From Nitrospirales bacterium (lineage in GTDB: Bacteria > Nitrospirota > Nitrospiria > Nitrospirales > UBA8639): a stretch of DNA of 32,609 bases. Below the pieces are notes generated by a model. The model was not told where the DNA came from. It did not search any database and saw nothing but the letters and a program-made list of their open reading frames with translations. This document shows positions 6,766 through 13,559 of this stretch, piece after piece. The DNA lies in NCBI GenBank assembly GCA_022824735.1, contig JAJDZI010000086.1:1-32609 (forward strand), given 5' to 3'. The position numbers and the translations under genes are program-made. Each line of letters opens with the position of its first letter. Within the stretch, counting starts at the first letter, position 1.

Positions 6766-7537
6766 CAAAACAGATATGCCTGTCCTGAGCGTAGGGCGCA
6801 ACGCGCCTGAAGTCGAAGGGCCTGTCCTGAGCGAAGTCGAAGGAGGCGAAGTCGAAGGGACCGATGCCGTGGAATCGGCCGCGGGTCTCGCCGACGGGTT
6901 GAGTGAGCAGGAACTCAAGGGGATTATCGAAGCCCTGTTATTCGTGTCCCGCGAGCCGCTTCTTCTCGACAAAGTCACAGCGGTCCTGGCAGGTCCGCCC
7001 AAGGTGTCGATCCATAACGCCATGAAGGCCCTTCAGCAGGATTATGACCAAGACGGCCGCGGCCTCCAGATTGTCGAGTTGGCCGGCGGGTACGCCATGG
7101 TCACGCGGGCCGATTGTGCCCCGTGGATTACCAAGCTGAATAAGGTCAAGGCGTCCGTCAAAGTGTCCCGGTCAGCATTGGAAACCCTGGCGATCATTGC
7201 TTACAAGCAGCCGGCCATGCGTGCGGAGATCGAACAGATTCGCGGGGTGGAAACGTCGAGCGTGTTACGGACGTTGCTTGACCAGAAACTCATCCGCATC
7301 GTGGGCCGAAAGGACATTCCCGGCCGGCCCATCCTGTACGGCACTTCAAAGACCTTCCTCCAGAAATTCGGGCTCCGGGATCTTCGGGATTTGCCGCCCC
7401 TCCGTGACTTCGCGGCATTGGGGCAAGGAGAAAATCCCGAACTGTTTGAAGAAGATCCGGATGGTTCCCGGCAAGCCGGCGCCGAACCGGTTGTCGAAGA
7501 ACCCGCTCGGGAGTATCCCGAACCCGTTGCCACGTAG
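6746..7537 (+). CDS. scpB: Segregation and condensation protein B
   Basis: A 263-residue ScpB, the winged-helix dimer that binds ScpA in SMC-ScpAB. The conserved part begins at LSEQELKGIIEALLFVSREP and includes the second winged-helix landmark, ETLAIIAYKQPAMRAEIEQIRG, then GRPILYGTSKTFLQKFGL. GGAGG lies 5 bases before ATG 6746, which decides the start; ATG 6725 is an alternative inside scpA. An unusual N-terminal insert (about residues 12-38, PVLSVGRNAPEVEG then PVLSEVEG) is encoded by tandem copies of a dispersed DNA repeat at 6779-6859. It is probably a disordered, non-functional extension. The C-terminal 40 residues are acidic and variable. Confidence 0.94.
   Translation: MEMESSDKTDMPVLSVGRNAPEVEGPVLSEVEGGEVEGTDAVESAAGLADGLSEQELKGIIEALLFVSREPLLLDKVTAVLAGPPKVSIHNAMKALQQDYDQDGRGLQIVELAGGYAMVTRADCAPWITKLNKVKASVKVSRSALETLAIIAYKQPAMRAEIEQIRGVETSSVLRTLLDQKLIRIVGRKDIPGRPILYGTSKTFLQKFGLRDLRDLPPLRDFAALGQGENPELFEEDPDGSRQAGAEPVVEEPAREYPEPVAT
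6779..6859 (+). repeat. Tandem copies of a dispersed 24-bp module inside scpB
   Basis: Copies at 6779-6820 (interrupted by extra bases), 6821-6844 and a partial one at 6842-6859 share the words CTGTCCTGAGCG and GAAGTCGAAGGG. Related words occur at about 27130-27153 (reverse orientation), 29391-29421 and 32508-32592. All copies keep the scpB frame open. Confidence 0.7.
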
Positions 7538-7682
7538 GGATGGCCCTGTGGTTTTGCCCTGCCTCTGTTGCCTGAGACGGGCCCCTTCTTTTTCCAAACC
7601 ATTGCCTTTCTCGATATAGTGCTCCCGACGTGTGCGCGAATTACGTTCGCATTCCGCGCGGCTCGAATCCCCGAAGAAGGAA

Positions 7683-7811
7683 GACGCATGGATCTCGTAC
7701 TCCCCGATAAACGCTCACGCATTGGAACGGACCTCAGACGCCTGCTTGACCCGGCCAAGGTCAAGGACGACGTGTCCACCTTGCGTGCGTATGCGGTCGA
7801 TGCCAGCATCT
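7683..7811 (+). repeat. Left copy of 129-bp direct repeat (5' end of the FAD/Fe-S gene)
   Basis: Identical to 8474-8602 at 117 of 129 positions with no gaps, by direct comparison. It spans 5 bases before the ATG and the first 41 codons of the oxidoreductase. The copies begin 791 bp apart and bracket the toxin-antitoxin pair. Confidence 0.9.
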
Positions 7812-7837
7812 GTTGCCTGACATTAATCGACAAATGA
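7688..7837 (+). pseudogene. Truncated N-terminal duplicate of the FAD/Fe-S oxidoreductase
   Basis: ATG 7688 opens a 49-residue frame whose first 41 residues (MDLVLPDKRS...AYAVDASI) match the start of the 946-aa protein at 8479 with five substitutions. It then diverges into CCLTLIDK and a stop. AAGGAAG sits just upstream, a better ribosome-binding site than the intact copy has, so this stub may keep the original leader. It lacks the FAD-binding motif and cannot be an enzyme. Confidence 0.85.
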
Positions 7838-7870
7838 TTTCTTAGCAGATATATGCAAGAGAACGGCACT

Positions 7871-7912
7871 CGGTTAGCTTGCTTTTTCCTCCACTTGGGC
7901 ATAGCCTAACCG
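7871..7912. promoter_or_regulatory. Possible operator/promoter of the toxin-antitoxin pair
   Basis: CGGTTAG (7871-7877) and its reverse complement CTAACCG (7906-7912) are perfect arms 28 bases apart, directly upstream of the antitoxin. A weak TTGCTT/TAGCCT pair with 17-bp spacing lies between them. Type II antitoxins usually repress their own promoter through such palindromes; binding here is inferred. Confidence 0.3.
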
Positions 7913-7939
7913 TCGGAACTGTTAGAGGAGGAGATAAAG

Positions 7940-8137
7940 ATGGCAACGGCTAAGAGCGAAGCGCTGGAGATGATTCAAAATCTTCCTGACGATATAACGA
8001 CTGGCGTGATCATGGAGGAACTGTTTTTTAAGCAGCAGGTGGAGAAGGGGCTTCAAGATGTCGCCGAAGGGCATGTGGTCAGCCATGAAGAATTAAAAGA
8101 AAGAATCGCTCGATGGCGAAACTCCGTTGGTCGCTGA
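7940..8137 (+). CDS. Antitoxin of a RelE/ParE-type pair
   Basis: A 65-residue protein, MATAKSEALEMIQNLPDD..., with an EELFFKQQVEKGL helix and a C-terminal SHEELKERIARW segment. This is typical of the small antitoxins found before RelE/ParE toxins, in which the C-terminus wraps the toxin. GAGGAGGAG lies just upstream of the ATG. It overlaps the toxin start by 25 bases, giving coupled translation. The assignment rests on size, partner and pattern. The DNA-binding fold (RHH or Phd-like) is not certain. Confidence 0.82.
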   Translation: MATAKSEALEMIQNLPDDITTGVIMEELFFKQQVEKGLQDVAEGHVVSHEELKERIARWRNSVGR

Positions 8138-8430
8138 CCGCCGGAAACGATCTGCGGGATATCGAAGATTTTATTGCGAGAGATTCTGTGCTGCACGCGG
8201 TCGCATTTGTCGATCGCATTCTCGAAACTGCCGAACGAGTCTTCAGCACACCCAATCTTGGTCGTATCGTTCCAGAGTTCAAGCGCGAAAACCTCCGAGA
8301 GGTCATTTTCAGAGGATATCGCATTGTCTATCTTCTCCGGAACGAGGAGATCATCATTCTTCGCGTCGTGCATGGTGCACGAGATTTGCGTGACCTTGTT
8401 CATCGGGAGCCGTGGGATATTTCTCCCTAG
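8113..8430 (+). CDS. RelE/ParE-family toxin
   Basis: A 105-residue protein with the RelE/ParE pattern: MAKLRWSLTAGNDLRDIEDFI at the start, then NLGRIVPEF, REVIFRGYRIVYLL and a final strand IIILRVVHGARDL. The family comprises mRNA interferases (RelE) and gyrase poisons (ParE). The start AGNDLRDIEDFI and the closing VVHGARDL favour the ParE/RelE plasmid-stabilisation subgroup, but the target cannot be decided from sequence. It lies between the two 129-bp repeats and reads in the same direction as the oxidoreductase 48 bases downstream. Read-through from the toxin-antitoxin promoter could therefore feed that gene. Confidence 0.88.
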   Translation: MAKLRWSLTAGNDLRDIEDFIARDSVLHAVAFVDRILETAERVFSTPNLGRIVPEFKRENLREVIFRGYRIVYLLRNEEIIILRVVHGARDLRDLVHREPWDISP

Positions 8431-8473
8431 GTTAGTAAGGCTCATTCTTCCCGCAAGTGTTCGGAAGCAGCAC

Positions 8474-8602
8474 GACGCATGGACCTCGTACTCCCCGATA
8501 AACGCTCGAGCATCGGAACGGACCTCAGACGCCTGCTTTCCGCAACGAAGGTCAAGGACGACGTGTCCACCTTACGCGCGTATGCGGTCGATGCCAGCAT
8601 CT
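8474..8602 (+). repeat. Right copy of 129-bp direct repeat
   Basis: This is the partner of 7683-7811 and lies at the start of the intact gene. Only 12 differences separate the copies, several at third codon positions. The bases upstream of the two copies (GGAAGACGC versus GCAGCACGACGC) diverge immediately, which marks the duplication edge. Confidence 0.9.
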
Positions 8603-11319
8603 ATCGTGTGGCGCCCCAAGTGGTGGTGCTCCCGGAACGTGAAACGGATATCGACCTGGTGCTGGACTACGCCGTCACCCGGGGCATTCCATTGACCGCG
8701 CGCGCGGCCGGCACCAACCTCACGGGATCGGCCATCGGGTCGGGCATCATTCTGGACGTGTCGCGTCTCAATCGAATCCTCGAAGTAAACCCCGAGGAGA
8801 AATGGGCGCGCGTGCAACCGGGCATCGTGCTCAACGAGTTGAATGCCCAACTGGCTGCCACCGGCCTCATGTTCGGTCCGGATCCATCCAGTGGCGACAT
8901 GTGCAAGTTGGGCGGGATGTTGGCCAACAATTCGTCGGGACCGCACACCCTGCGGTACGGGTCCGTCAAAGATAACGTGATGTCCATGCGGGTCAGGCTT
9001 GAATCTGGCGGGTGGCTGACTGCAGGCCGCGAGTCCTTGGACGGGGAAGGCGTCCCCCGGGCACTCGCGGGCTTCGAGGGGTTGCACAGGGTCTTTGACC
9101 TGGTGCGTGACAACCTGGATTTCATTCAAGCCAAACGCCCGCGCGTCAGCAAGAACAGCGCGGGGTACAACCTCTTTGACGTGGCTGAGAGCCTCACGCG
9201 CGGAGTCTTTGATCTGCCGAAGCTCTTTGTGGGGAGCGAAGGCACCTTGGGCGTGTTCAGTGAGGCGATGATCCGGCTCGTGGACCGCCCGCGTTCGACG
9301 GTGACCGGCATGATTCACTTTCGGGACCTTGAGGAAATGGGCGAAGCCGTGCATCACCTGTTGCGGCTGGACCCGTTGGCCCTGGAAGTCATGGATGCCA
9401 ACACGTTGGACCTGATCGGCCGGTCGCAGTACGGGATTCCCGGTGATGCCGCGGCAACCCTGCTCATCGAGTTTGATCGAGAGGGTGACCACGGAGGCAT
9501 TGCGCAACTGCGCGAGGCCTGCCGGTCATATCGTCTCTCCGGCGATCCCGTGATCGCGACCGATCCGGAACACCAACGGAATCTCTGGAAGGCCAGAAAA
9601 GCCCTCTATCCGACGCTATACCGGTACGACGCCAGAAAAAAGCCCATCAACTACGTCGATGACGTGGTTGTGGCCGCGGAACACATGGGCGAGTTGATTC
9701 GCTACCTGGACCGGGTCTTCGGTCCCGCGAAGGTCCGGGTAGCGATTTTCGGACATATCGGCAACGGCAATGCTCACGTCGTGCCGTTGTTGGACGTGAA
9801 TAACGAGCAGGATTTCCAGCGCATGGTGGACACGTATTATGAGGTCCACGACACGATTCTCGATCGGTTCAAGGGGTCCGTTTGCGGGGAGCACGGGGAC
9901 GGCCGCGTCCGCGCCGAAATGGTCAGGCGGATGTTCGGCGACGAGTTGTATGGTCTCTTCGTGCAGGTCAAACAGGCCATGGACCCGGCCGGGATTCTGA
10001 ACCCCGGCGTGAAAATCAGCGAGACCGCCTTTACCGAGCACATCGATTTTGAGCGGCTGGGAAAATCCTGCGCGACGTGTGCGAAATGCAACGCGGTTTG
10101 CCCCGTCTACGACGTCTTTCAATCCGAAGACATGAGTTCACGGGGATGGTATGAAATCGTGACTGCGCCGGATTACAGTTATTTGGAGTCCAAGCGCGTC
10201 GTGGAAGCATGTTTGAATTGCAAATCGTGCCGGACGGTCTGCCCGGCGGGGGTGGACGTATCCGAATTGATCCTGCAACGCCGGGCGGAACAGCCGAACG
10301 CCCTGGCCGGGAAAATTTTTGCCCTGCACGCGCAACAGGAGCGGTTCGGCACGTTGATCAAGATGGCTGCCAGAACGCAGGCGTTCTGGGACCGGCCGCT
10401 GGTCCGGAAAATCGGCGAAGTGTTCTTGCGACCGTTCCTGGCGCGTCTCTCCCAACGGGCCCGGCTGCCTTGGAACATGAAACTGCCGCGCCTGGCCGCG
10501 TCGTTGTTACGTGAACGGCATCATGCGCTGTGTGTGGCGTCTCCACCCTCACCCGGTGCAAGCGCCGACCAAACACGGGAAAGCGGCTCTTCGCCAAAGG
10601 TCGCCTATTTTCACGGATGCGCCGCCAACTACTTCGACGACGGCGTGGGCGACGCCGTGATCAACGTCCTGGCGCAATATGGAGTGACACCTGACCTGCC
10701 GCCGCAGCGATGTTCCGGGACACCCATTGAAACGTATGGGCATCGGGCCTTGGCCAAGGAAGGGGCCCGGTATAACGTCAACAACTTCGCCGGATATGAC
10801 GTGATCGTCACGGGGTGCGCGTCCTGTACCCTGGCGCTCAAGGATTATGCCAAGTTGTTTCAGGGTGAACCCGAAGAGCCACGAGCCAAGCGGGTTTCCC
10901 GCAACGTGAAGCACATCGCGGAATACGTCATGGAGTTGGATCCTCAACGCTCGAAACCGGCCGAATCGAACGGGACGCGCAAGGTCACGTACCATTCGTC
11001 CTGTCACCTGCGCGCTGCCGGCGTGACGTCCCAACCCCGGCAGTTGCTGGCAACGACCCCCGGCTTCGACTACGTCGAGATGCAGGATGCCGACCGTTGC
11101 GCGGGCGGGGCAGGCACCTACGTCGTGAAGGATTATGACACCGCTCAACGGATTTTCGAGCGGAAGCGCCGGGCGATCGAACGAAGCGGCGCGGAGATCG
11201 TGGCTACAAGTTGCCCGGCCTGCATGATTCAATTGAAAAACGGCTTGCCCGACGGCACGGCCGTCAAGCATATTGCCCAGGTCCTGGACGAATCGGCCAA
11301 GCATGTTCCTCTCCCTTGA
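8479..11319 (+). CDS. FAD-linked oxidase fused to Fe-S/CCG domains (D-2-hydroxyacid dehydrogenase type)
   Basis: A 946-residue fusion of a GlcD-like flavoprotein and a GlcF/GlpC-like Fe-S protein. The FAD-binding PCMH domain has RAAGTNLTGSAIG at residues 75-87 and FGPDPSSGDMCKLGGMLANN further on. The oxidase C-terminal domain has HGDGR near residue 472. Two 4Fe-4S motifs follow, CATCAKCNAVCP from residue 531 and CLNCKSCRTVCP from 578. Two cysteine-rich CCG domains follow: HGCAANYF with VTGCASC (from 714) and SSCHLRAAG with CAGGAGTY and SCPACM (from 842). Such fusions (compare YdiJ) oxidise D-lactate, glycolate or D-2-hydroxyglutarate and pass electrons towards quinone or cytochromes. The substrate is not decidable here. 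Its 5' end is duplicated upstream. The last residues HVPLP run into a dispersed repeat that supplies the stop. Confidence 0.93.
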   Translation: MDLVLPDKRSSIGTDLRRLLSATKVKDDVSTLRAYAVDASIYRVAPQVVVLPERETDIDLVLDYAVTRGIPLTARAAGTNLTGSAIGSGIILDVSRLNRILEVNPEEKWARVQPGIVLNELNAQLAATGLMFGPDPSSGDMCKLGGMLANNSSGPHTLRYGSVKDNVMSMRVRLESGGWLTAGRESLDGEGVPRALAGFEGLHRVFDLVRDNLDFIQAKRPRVSKNSAGYNLFDVAESLTRGVFDLPKLFVGSEGTLGVFSEAMIRLVDRPRSTVTGMIHFRDLEEMGEAVHHLLRLDPLALEVMDANTLDLIGRSQYGIPGDAAATLLIEFDREGDHGGIAQLREACRSYRLSGDPVIATDPEHQRNLWKARKALYPTLYRYDARKKPINYVDDVVVAAEHMGELIRYLDRVFGPAKVRVAIFGHIGNGNAHVVPLLDVNNEQDFQRMVDTYYEVHDTILDRFKGSVCGEHGDGRVRAEMVRRMFGDELYGLFVQVKQAMDPAGILNPGVKISETAFTEHIDFERLGKSCATCAKCNAVCPVYDVFQSEDMSSRGWYEIVTAPDYSYLESKRVVEACLNCKSCRTVCPAGVDVSELILQRRAEQPNALAGKIFALHAQQERFGTLIKMAARTQAFWDRPLVRKIGEVFLRPFLARLSQRARLPWNMKLPRLAASLLRERHHALCVASPPSPGASADQTRESGSSPKVAYFHGCAANYFDDGVGDAVINVLAQYGVTPDLPPQRCSGTPIETYGHRALAKEGARYNVNNFAGYDVIVTGCASCTLALKDYAKLFQGEPEEPRAKRVSRNVKHIAEYVMELDPQRSKPAESNGTRKVTYHSSCHLRAAGVTSQPRQLLATTPGFDYVEMQDADRCAGGAGTYVVKDYDTAQRIFERKRRAIERSGAEIVATSCPACMIQLKNGLPDGTAVKHIAQVLDESAKHVPLP

Positions 11320-11455
11320 TGGGAGAGGACAGAGGTGAGGGTGAGAGCTTGTAGGTGGGATTAGCGTAGCGTAATCCAACAGATGTGCTGCCTCTGTCAT
11401 TCCCGCAAGCTTGTCCCCGACGTTTGTAATCGGGGATCGAGGATGACAAGATGGG
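11300..11455. repeat. Dispersed repeat words after the oxidoreductase
   Basis: CCTCTCCCTTGATGGGAGAGG forms a short hairpin across the stop region and resembles the repeats at about 590 and 27180. It is followed by GTCATTCCCGCAAGC and CCCGACGTTTGTAATCGGGGATC, a palindromic word that recurs at about 11955-11980 and 18805-18825. The first hairpin may also terminate transcription. Confidence 0.5.
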
Positions 11456-11498
11456 GAGTCCTGCGCAGTCTGGAGTCTTACAGAAGGAGGGTTTCACC

Positions 11499-11777
11499 AT
11501 GGTGACGATACGTGTATTCGGACAGGTTTTGCTCCCGTGCGTGGACGAGTCCGAGATTCAATGTGAGATTTCTGAGCCGGTCAGCGTACGGGCGTTATTG
11601 GAAAGGAATCCGGAAACCCTGGGCGGGTTGATGGACTTCCTGCGCAAAGGCGAATTGATGGTCACGATCAATCAAAAAATCAGCACCCTGGAATCGATGG
11701 TCAACGACGGCGACGTCCTGAAATTGACGCACCAGTTCAACCCGGAACACGAAGGCGCCTTGTGGCATAACCCGTAG
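11499..11777 (+). CDS. Small MoaD/ThiS-fold (ubiquitin-like) protein
   Basis: A 92-residue protein, VTIRVFGQVLLPCVDESEI..., with a middle SVRALLERNPETLGGLMDFL helix and GELMVTINQKISTLE...VNDGDVLKLTHQF, the beta-grasp pattern of MoaD/ThiS sulfur carriers. AAGGAGG lies 8 bases before ATG 11499, a near-ideal start. The C-terminus is GALWHNP and lacks the terminal Gly-Gly needed for adenylation. It may therefore be a regulatory or structural beta-grasp protein rather than a true sulfur carrier. No MoeB/ThiF partner is nearby. The fold assignment is by pattern only. Confidence 0.7.
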   Translation: MVTIRVFGQVLLPCVDESEIQCEISEPVSVRALLERNPETLGGLMDFLRKGELMVTINQKISTLESMVNDGDVLKLTHQFNPEHEGALWHNP

Positions 11778-11798
11778 GAAGTGAAGTTGTTGCGGAAC

Positions 11799-11906
11799 AT
11801 AGCAAAAACATAGCAAATATAGCATGAAACATAGCAGTTCATAGCAATCATAGCAAAAACATAGCAGGCCATAGCAAGACATAGCACAACATAGCACAAC
11901 ATAGCA
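11799..11906. repeat. Eleven ATAGCA words at helical spacing
   Basis: ATAGCA starts at 11799, 11810, 11819, 11831, 11841, 11850, 11861, 11871, 11881, 11891 and 11901. The steps are 11, 9, 12, 10, 9, 11, 10, 10, 10 and 10, with a mean of 10.2 bp. Linkers vary in sequence, so this is not a simple identical tandem repeat, and it is too short-period for CRISPR. Confidence 0.9.
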
Positions 11907-12156
11907 CAAACCTTTAGTCTCCTTCGTTCATTCCCGCCTTTCCCCTCCTGTCATTCCCGACGTCTTTAATCGGGAATCCAGCGTCTTTCCTTTTTATGCG
12001 GGGTGTTGCCCCCGCGCGACGAGGTCATTTTGTTTCGGCAGAAAGCCGCATCCAGCGGCGCGTTTCGCAAAGAGGCGCAGCCTCCGCCGGGCGGCGGCGC
12101 TCCCGGCGCCCGGCCATGACAGGCCGTGGGCAGCTCACCCCACAGTCTGTCAGACA

Positions 12157-12240
12157 GACCGCCAATGTAGCCTGTCAATTCACCACTGAATCTACCCTGT
12201 ACAGGCAACAGGGGGTGATACAGGGGTAGAATTGGCGGTC
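12157..12240. repeat. Inverted repeat, possible insertion-sequence remnant
   Basis: The 10-bp arms GACCGCCAAT/ATTGGCGGTC are perfect. The interior carries TCTACCCTGTA (12191-12201) facing TACAGGGGTAGA (12219-12230), so the whole folds as an interrupted hairpin. No transposase frame is present. The link to an IS21-like end is only a resemblance. Confidence 0.4.
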
Positions 12241-12353
12241 CACGGCCCCTGATAAGAGGTGAGAGGACGGACGGGTCAGAGAAAATGGCGAGGGAACCAA
12301 CACCGTCATTGCGCACCTAAAGGCGACGGCGGTTTTACGGAATTGACCAACCA

Positions 12354-12369
12354 GTTTCTCTAGAGAAAC
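12354..12369. promoter_or_regulatory. Perfect 16-bp palindrome
   Basis: GTTTCTCTAGAGAAAC is fully self-complementary. It lies about 180 bp upstream of the DUF4258-like/DUF2283 pair. It could be an operator for a dimeric regulator or part of a mobile-element end. Confidence 0.35.
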
Positions 12370-12548
12370 GGCGCGGTAGGGTGCCGTGCTCACACCCCAC
12401 GCATGCGTTCGTCGAAGTTTTTCTTTTTCCTCGTGAATGCGTTATATATATCCAATGGCAGTAGACCCGACTCTCTCACTGAAGCATCATCATGATTGGA
12501 GAAATTGAAAGGTCGGGTTGAGAGAATGGCGGGACAGGCGAACGGGAT

Positions 12549-12791
12549 ATGAGCAACTATAAATTTACGAGTTATTTTGAAAATGAAGTGTTGAGAAAAC
12601 GCCCTTACTTGAAAAAGGAATGGTGTATCTATGTATTGGAACATGCCATTCACTCTGAAGCTCACGAGCAGAATCGATACCGGTTTTGGGCCGCGGTGCC
12701 AGAACTGGAGGGCCGCTACTTGAGAGTTATTACCCTAGACGATAAACTCACCATCCATAATGCTTTTCCAGACAGGGGGTTTAAGCCATGA
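12549..12791 (+). CDS. DUF4258-like small protein
   Basis: An 80-residue protein, MSNYKFTSYFENEVLRKRPYLKKEW..., with HSEAHEQNRYRFWAAVPELEGRYLRVITLDDKLTIHNAFPDR. The RxRFWAxVPE...LRVITL...TIHNAFPDR pattern is one I associate with small proteins that precede DUF2283 proteins, distantly like BrnT/DUF4258 toxins. Its stop overlaps the next ATG by 4 bases (ATGA), so the two are translationally coupled. A toxin role is a guess from architecture; no activity is established here. Confidence 0.75.
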   Translation: MSNYKFTSYFENEVLRKRPYLKKEWCIYVLEHAIHSEAHEQNRYRFWAAVPELEGRYLRVITLDDKLTIHNAFPDRGFKP

Positions 12792-13012
12792 CGCTGAACT
12801 ATCATGCGGAGACCGATTCACTGTATATCGATTTATCCGGGCGTCCCAGTTCAGAAAGTCAGGAAATTTCCGAAGGGATCGTGCTGGACTATGATCTGGA
12901 TGGCCGGTTGGTCGGGATTGATATCGACAACGCGAGCAACAAAGTTGAACTGAAGACGCTCATCCTGAATCAATTGCCGGGGACCGTGGAAAGCATTGCC
13001 CCGCACGCTTGA
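12788..13012 (+). CDS. DUF2283 domain protein
   Basis: A 74-residue protein, MTLNYHAETDSLYIDLSGRPSS..., with the DUF2283 pattern: DSLYIDL, then EGIVLDYDLDGRLVGIDIDNAS. It is compact, acidic and soluble. It overlaps the DUF4258-like gene and is probably its partner or antitoxin. DUF2283 proteins have no settled biochemical role. Confidence 0.85.
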   Translation: MTLNYHAETDSLYIDLSGRPSSESQEISEGIVLDYDLDGRLVGIDIDNASNKVELKTLILNQLPGTVESIAPHA

Positions 13013-13063
13013 GACGTGCCCGCTCACCTAAGAGCGCCGAACGCACGACCCCTTGCGGAATAC

Positions 13064-13097
13064 AGGAGATTCGATAACCGGCATGATCGAATCTCCT
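13064..13097. terminator. Hairpin after the DUF2283 gene
   Basis: A perfect 12-bp stem pairs AGGAGATTCGAT (13064-13075) with ATCGAATCTCCT (13086-13097) around a 10-base loop. It lies 50 bp after the stop. It lacks a U-tract, so it may stabilise the RNA end rather than terminate by itself. Confidence 0.45.
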
Positions 13098-13559
13098 ATC
13101 AAGTTTCCATCATCCAGCAGGAAGGCCCCGTCGTGCGGCGGGGAGTCCCCGGGGCGGTTCGCTGGCGGCGGAAGCCGGTGGCAATCTAGTGGCAAGGAAC
13201 AAGCCTCGATCTGCTGAAACACGCATGAAGAAAGGCGATTCGCGATTCGCTTGACGCAGGCAAAAGGACCCAAAACCATTGGCGCCCGGGCGTGGCCCTC
13301 CGGGTGCCTGTGCCCCGGTCCCGGTGGTGTGGGCTGCGGAACTCGCTTCGCTCAGACAGTCCTCGCCCTCATATAGAATTTGCGGGACCGGGGCGCAGCC
13401 ACGCCCGCAGGCGCCGGGAAATGGCGCCATGAGATGGTGCCGCGACAAATGCAAAAACAAAGACGCTGGATCCCGGATCAAGTCCGGGATGACAAGGGGG
13501 GGAGTGATAGAGTGTAGGCCCCTGTGCCGGTCCGCAAGGGAGAGGAGAGAGTGGCGCGG
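13098..13559. other. Repeat-rich intergenic region, no gene supported
   Basis: The minus-strand open frame here (13110-13481) has a composition typical of GC-rich repeat DNA and no domain signal. The stretch includes the palindromic words CCGGTCCCG (about 13317) and CGGGACCGG (about 13382), GATTCGCGATTCGC (about 13237), and the dispersed word CTGGATCCCGGATC (about 13470), which recurs near 30240 and 30325. Confidence 0.45.

Larger units (their letters stand above)
11907..12548. other. Non-coding repeat-rich gap
   Basis: No convincing gene is seen. The stretch holds a copy of the CCCGACGTCTTTAATCGGGA word (about 11955-11980). A GC-rich segment (11995-12130) is open on the minus strand but looks like a dispersed element. 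There is an inverted repeat with arms GACCGCCAAT at 12157-12166 and 12231-12240, enclosing an inner near-palindrome (TCTACCCTGTA against TACAGGGGTAGA) and a TGTCAATTCACCACTGAA word that recalls insertion-sequence ends. There is also a perfect 16-bp palindrome at 12354-12369. Confidence 0.5.

Noticed and set aside
7688-7837. Frameshift or assembly error in the oxidoreductase gene
   Set aside because: The complete gene is intact at 8479. The stub differs at 12 of 129 positions and unrelated genes lie between, so it is a true diverged duplication rather than a sequencing artefact of one gene.
11799-11906. CRISPR array or coding repeat
   Set aside because: The unit is only 6 bp with 3-6 bp linkers, far too short for CRISPR repeats and spacers. 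The minus-strand frames across it give Cys/Tyr-rich low-complexity peptides (MCYVVLC...) typical of repeat read-through.
11966-12316. 116-residue minus-strand ORF
   Set aside because: It crosses the inverted repeat and dispersed elements; proline/glycine-rich low-information sequence without a family match.
13110-13481. 123-residue minus-strand ORF
   Set aside because: It overlaps repeat words and a hairpin-rich GC segment, shows no domain signal and has no ribosome-binding site; treated as chance open frame.
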